Source: Bacillota bacterium
GTDB taxonomy: Bacteria > Bacillota > Clostridia > Oscillospirales > Acutalibacteraceae
Assembly (NCBI GenBank): GCA_023460155.1
Contig: JAEWRF010000011.1
Coordinates: 1-13,460 of the forward strand
DNA length: 13,460 bases
Direction of reading: 5' to 3'
Below the pieces are notes generated by a model. It had not been told where the DNA came from and did no database searches. It saw only the letters and a list, made by a program, of their open reading frames with translations. Position 1 is the first letter of the stretch. Every line of letters starts with the position of its first letter. A program made the translations under genes and the position numbers. Below are positions 12,941 through 13,460 of this stretch, in pieces.

Positions 12941-13460
12941 ATGATTCAGAAGAAAGCGGGTTTTATTACGCGGAATTTGATTTTTGATGTAGACGGCACC
13001 TTATGGGACACCACAGAAGTCGTAGCCAGGGCATGGAACCGGGCACTCGCGGAGAGCGGTGAATTCCCGGCGAATCTGACGGCCGATATTCTGAAGCGGG
13101 AGTTCGGAAAAACCACGTCGGTGATCGAAGACGACCTGTTTCCCGGCGTTGACCGGGAAACGCAGGATCGGACGATGCAGAAGTGCTGTGAGGCAGAGTC
13201 GCGCGCGCTTACGGCGGAAACAGCCTGCCTGCTGTATCCGGGAGTAGAGGAAACCATGAAACGGCTTTCCGAAAAATGCCGCCTGTTCATCGTCAGCAAC
13301 TGCCAGACCGGCTATATTGAGCTGTTCCTCAAAAAAACCGGGCTTGGCCCGACTGTCTCGGACTTCGAGTGCTACGGGAACACCGGGAAGGAAAAAGGCG
13401 CCAATATCCGGCTCCTGATGGAGAGGAATCATCTGCAGGAGGCCTTCTACCTCGGGGATA
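12941..13460 (+). CDS. HAD-superfamily phosphatase, 5' part only
   Basis: 173 codons, open at the window end. HAD motif I is FDVDGTLWDT (15-24) with nucleophile D16 and acid D18; motif II is in FIVSNCQ; the lysine of motif III is in the segment GNTGKEKGANIRLL; and motif IV begins in FYLGD at the very edge. A helical cap lies between motif I and II, as in phosphoglycolate-phosphatase-like enzymes. It should remove phosphate from a small metabolite with Mg2+. The substrate is not predictable. AAGGA lies 8 bases before the ATG. It follows the isochorismatase-like gene by 48 bases on the same strand with no terminator, so co-transcription is likely. Confidence 0.85.
   Translation, partial: MIQKKAGFITRNLIFDVDGTLWDTTEVVARAWNRALAESGEFPANLTADILKREFGKTTSVIEDDLFPGVDRETQDRTMQKCCEAESRALTAETACLLYPGVEETMKRLSEKCRLFIVSNCQTGYIELFLKKTGLGPTVSDFECYGNTGKEKGANIRLLMERNHLQEAFYLGD

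Noticed and set aside
1..13460. Mobile element, prophage, CRISPR or tRNA/rRNA
   Set aside because: No transposase, integrase, regular spacer-repeat array, terminal repeats or RNA-gene signature is seen; the base composition is even apart from AT-rich promoter regions.

Overview
The window looks like chromosomal DNA from a moderately GC-rich member of the Bacillota, probably an anaerobic clostridial lineage such as Oscillospiraceae or a relative. That placement is an inference from strong Shine-Dalgarno sequences, an MntR-type regulator close to the Bacillus protein, a KdpD/KdpE pair, and a separate-subunit PyrB/PyrI aspartate transcarbamylase. There is no sign of phage, transposon, CRISPR, rRNA or tRNA.

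Layout. (1) 1-930: a 5' portion of an MFS drug-efflux-type transporter on the minus strand, preceded by a structured leader with a 12-codon ORF and mutually exclusive base pairings. (2) 931-3051, plus strand: a rare fusion of a flavodoxin-like reductase with an isochorismatase-family cysteine hydrolase, then a Nit2-type omega-amidase with its own promoter. (3) 3039-3995, minus strand: an ornithine-carbamoyltransferase-like enzyme with unusual amino-acid-binding loops, overlapping the amidase gene tail to tail by 13 bp; its promoter carries candidate ARG boxes. (4) 4230-4724: an MntR-type metalloregulator, closed by a strong bidirectional terminator. (5) 4764-8157, minus strand: kdpE and kdpD, without kdpFABC beside them. 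(6) 8331-9683, minus strand: a GT1-type glycosyltransferase whose promoter spacer holds a perfect 16-bp palindrome. (7) 9817-11296, minus strand: pyrB-pyrI, preceded by a 36-codon ORF that begins almost at the predicted transcription start and ends overlapping the pyrB start codon. (8) 11385-13460, plus strand: a LysR regulator, a stand-alone isochorismatase-family hydrolase, and the first 173 codons of a HAD phosphatase.

How it fits together. Nitrogen and carbamoyl chemistry recurs (two transcarbamylases, an omega-amidase, two cysteine hydrolases), but the genes are in several transcription units, so a single pathway is not shown. The most interesting parts are the leaders: the translated attenuator-like leader before the efflux gene, and the upstream ORF coupled to pyrB. 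The transcarbamylase of unclear substrate and the reductase-hydrolase fusion are next.
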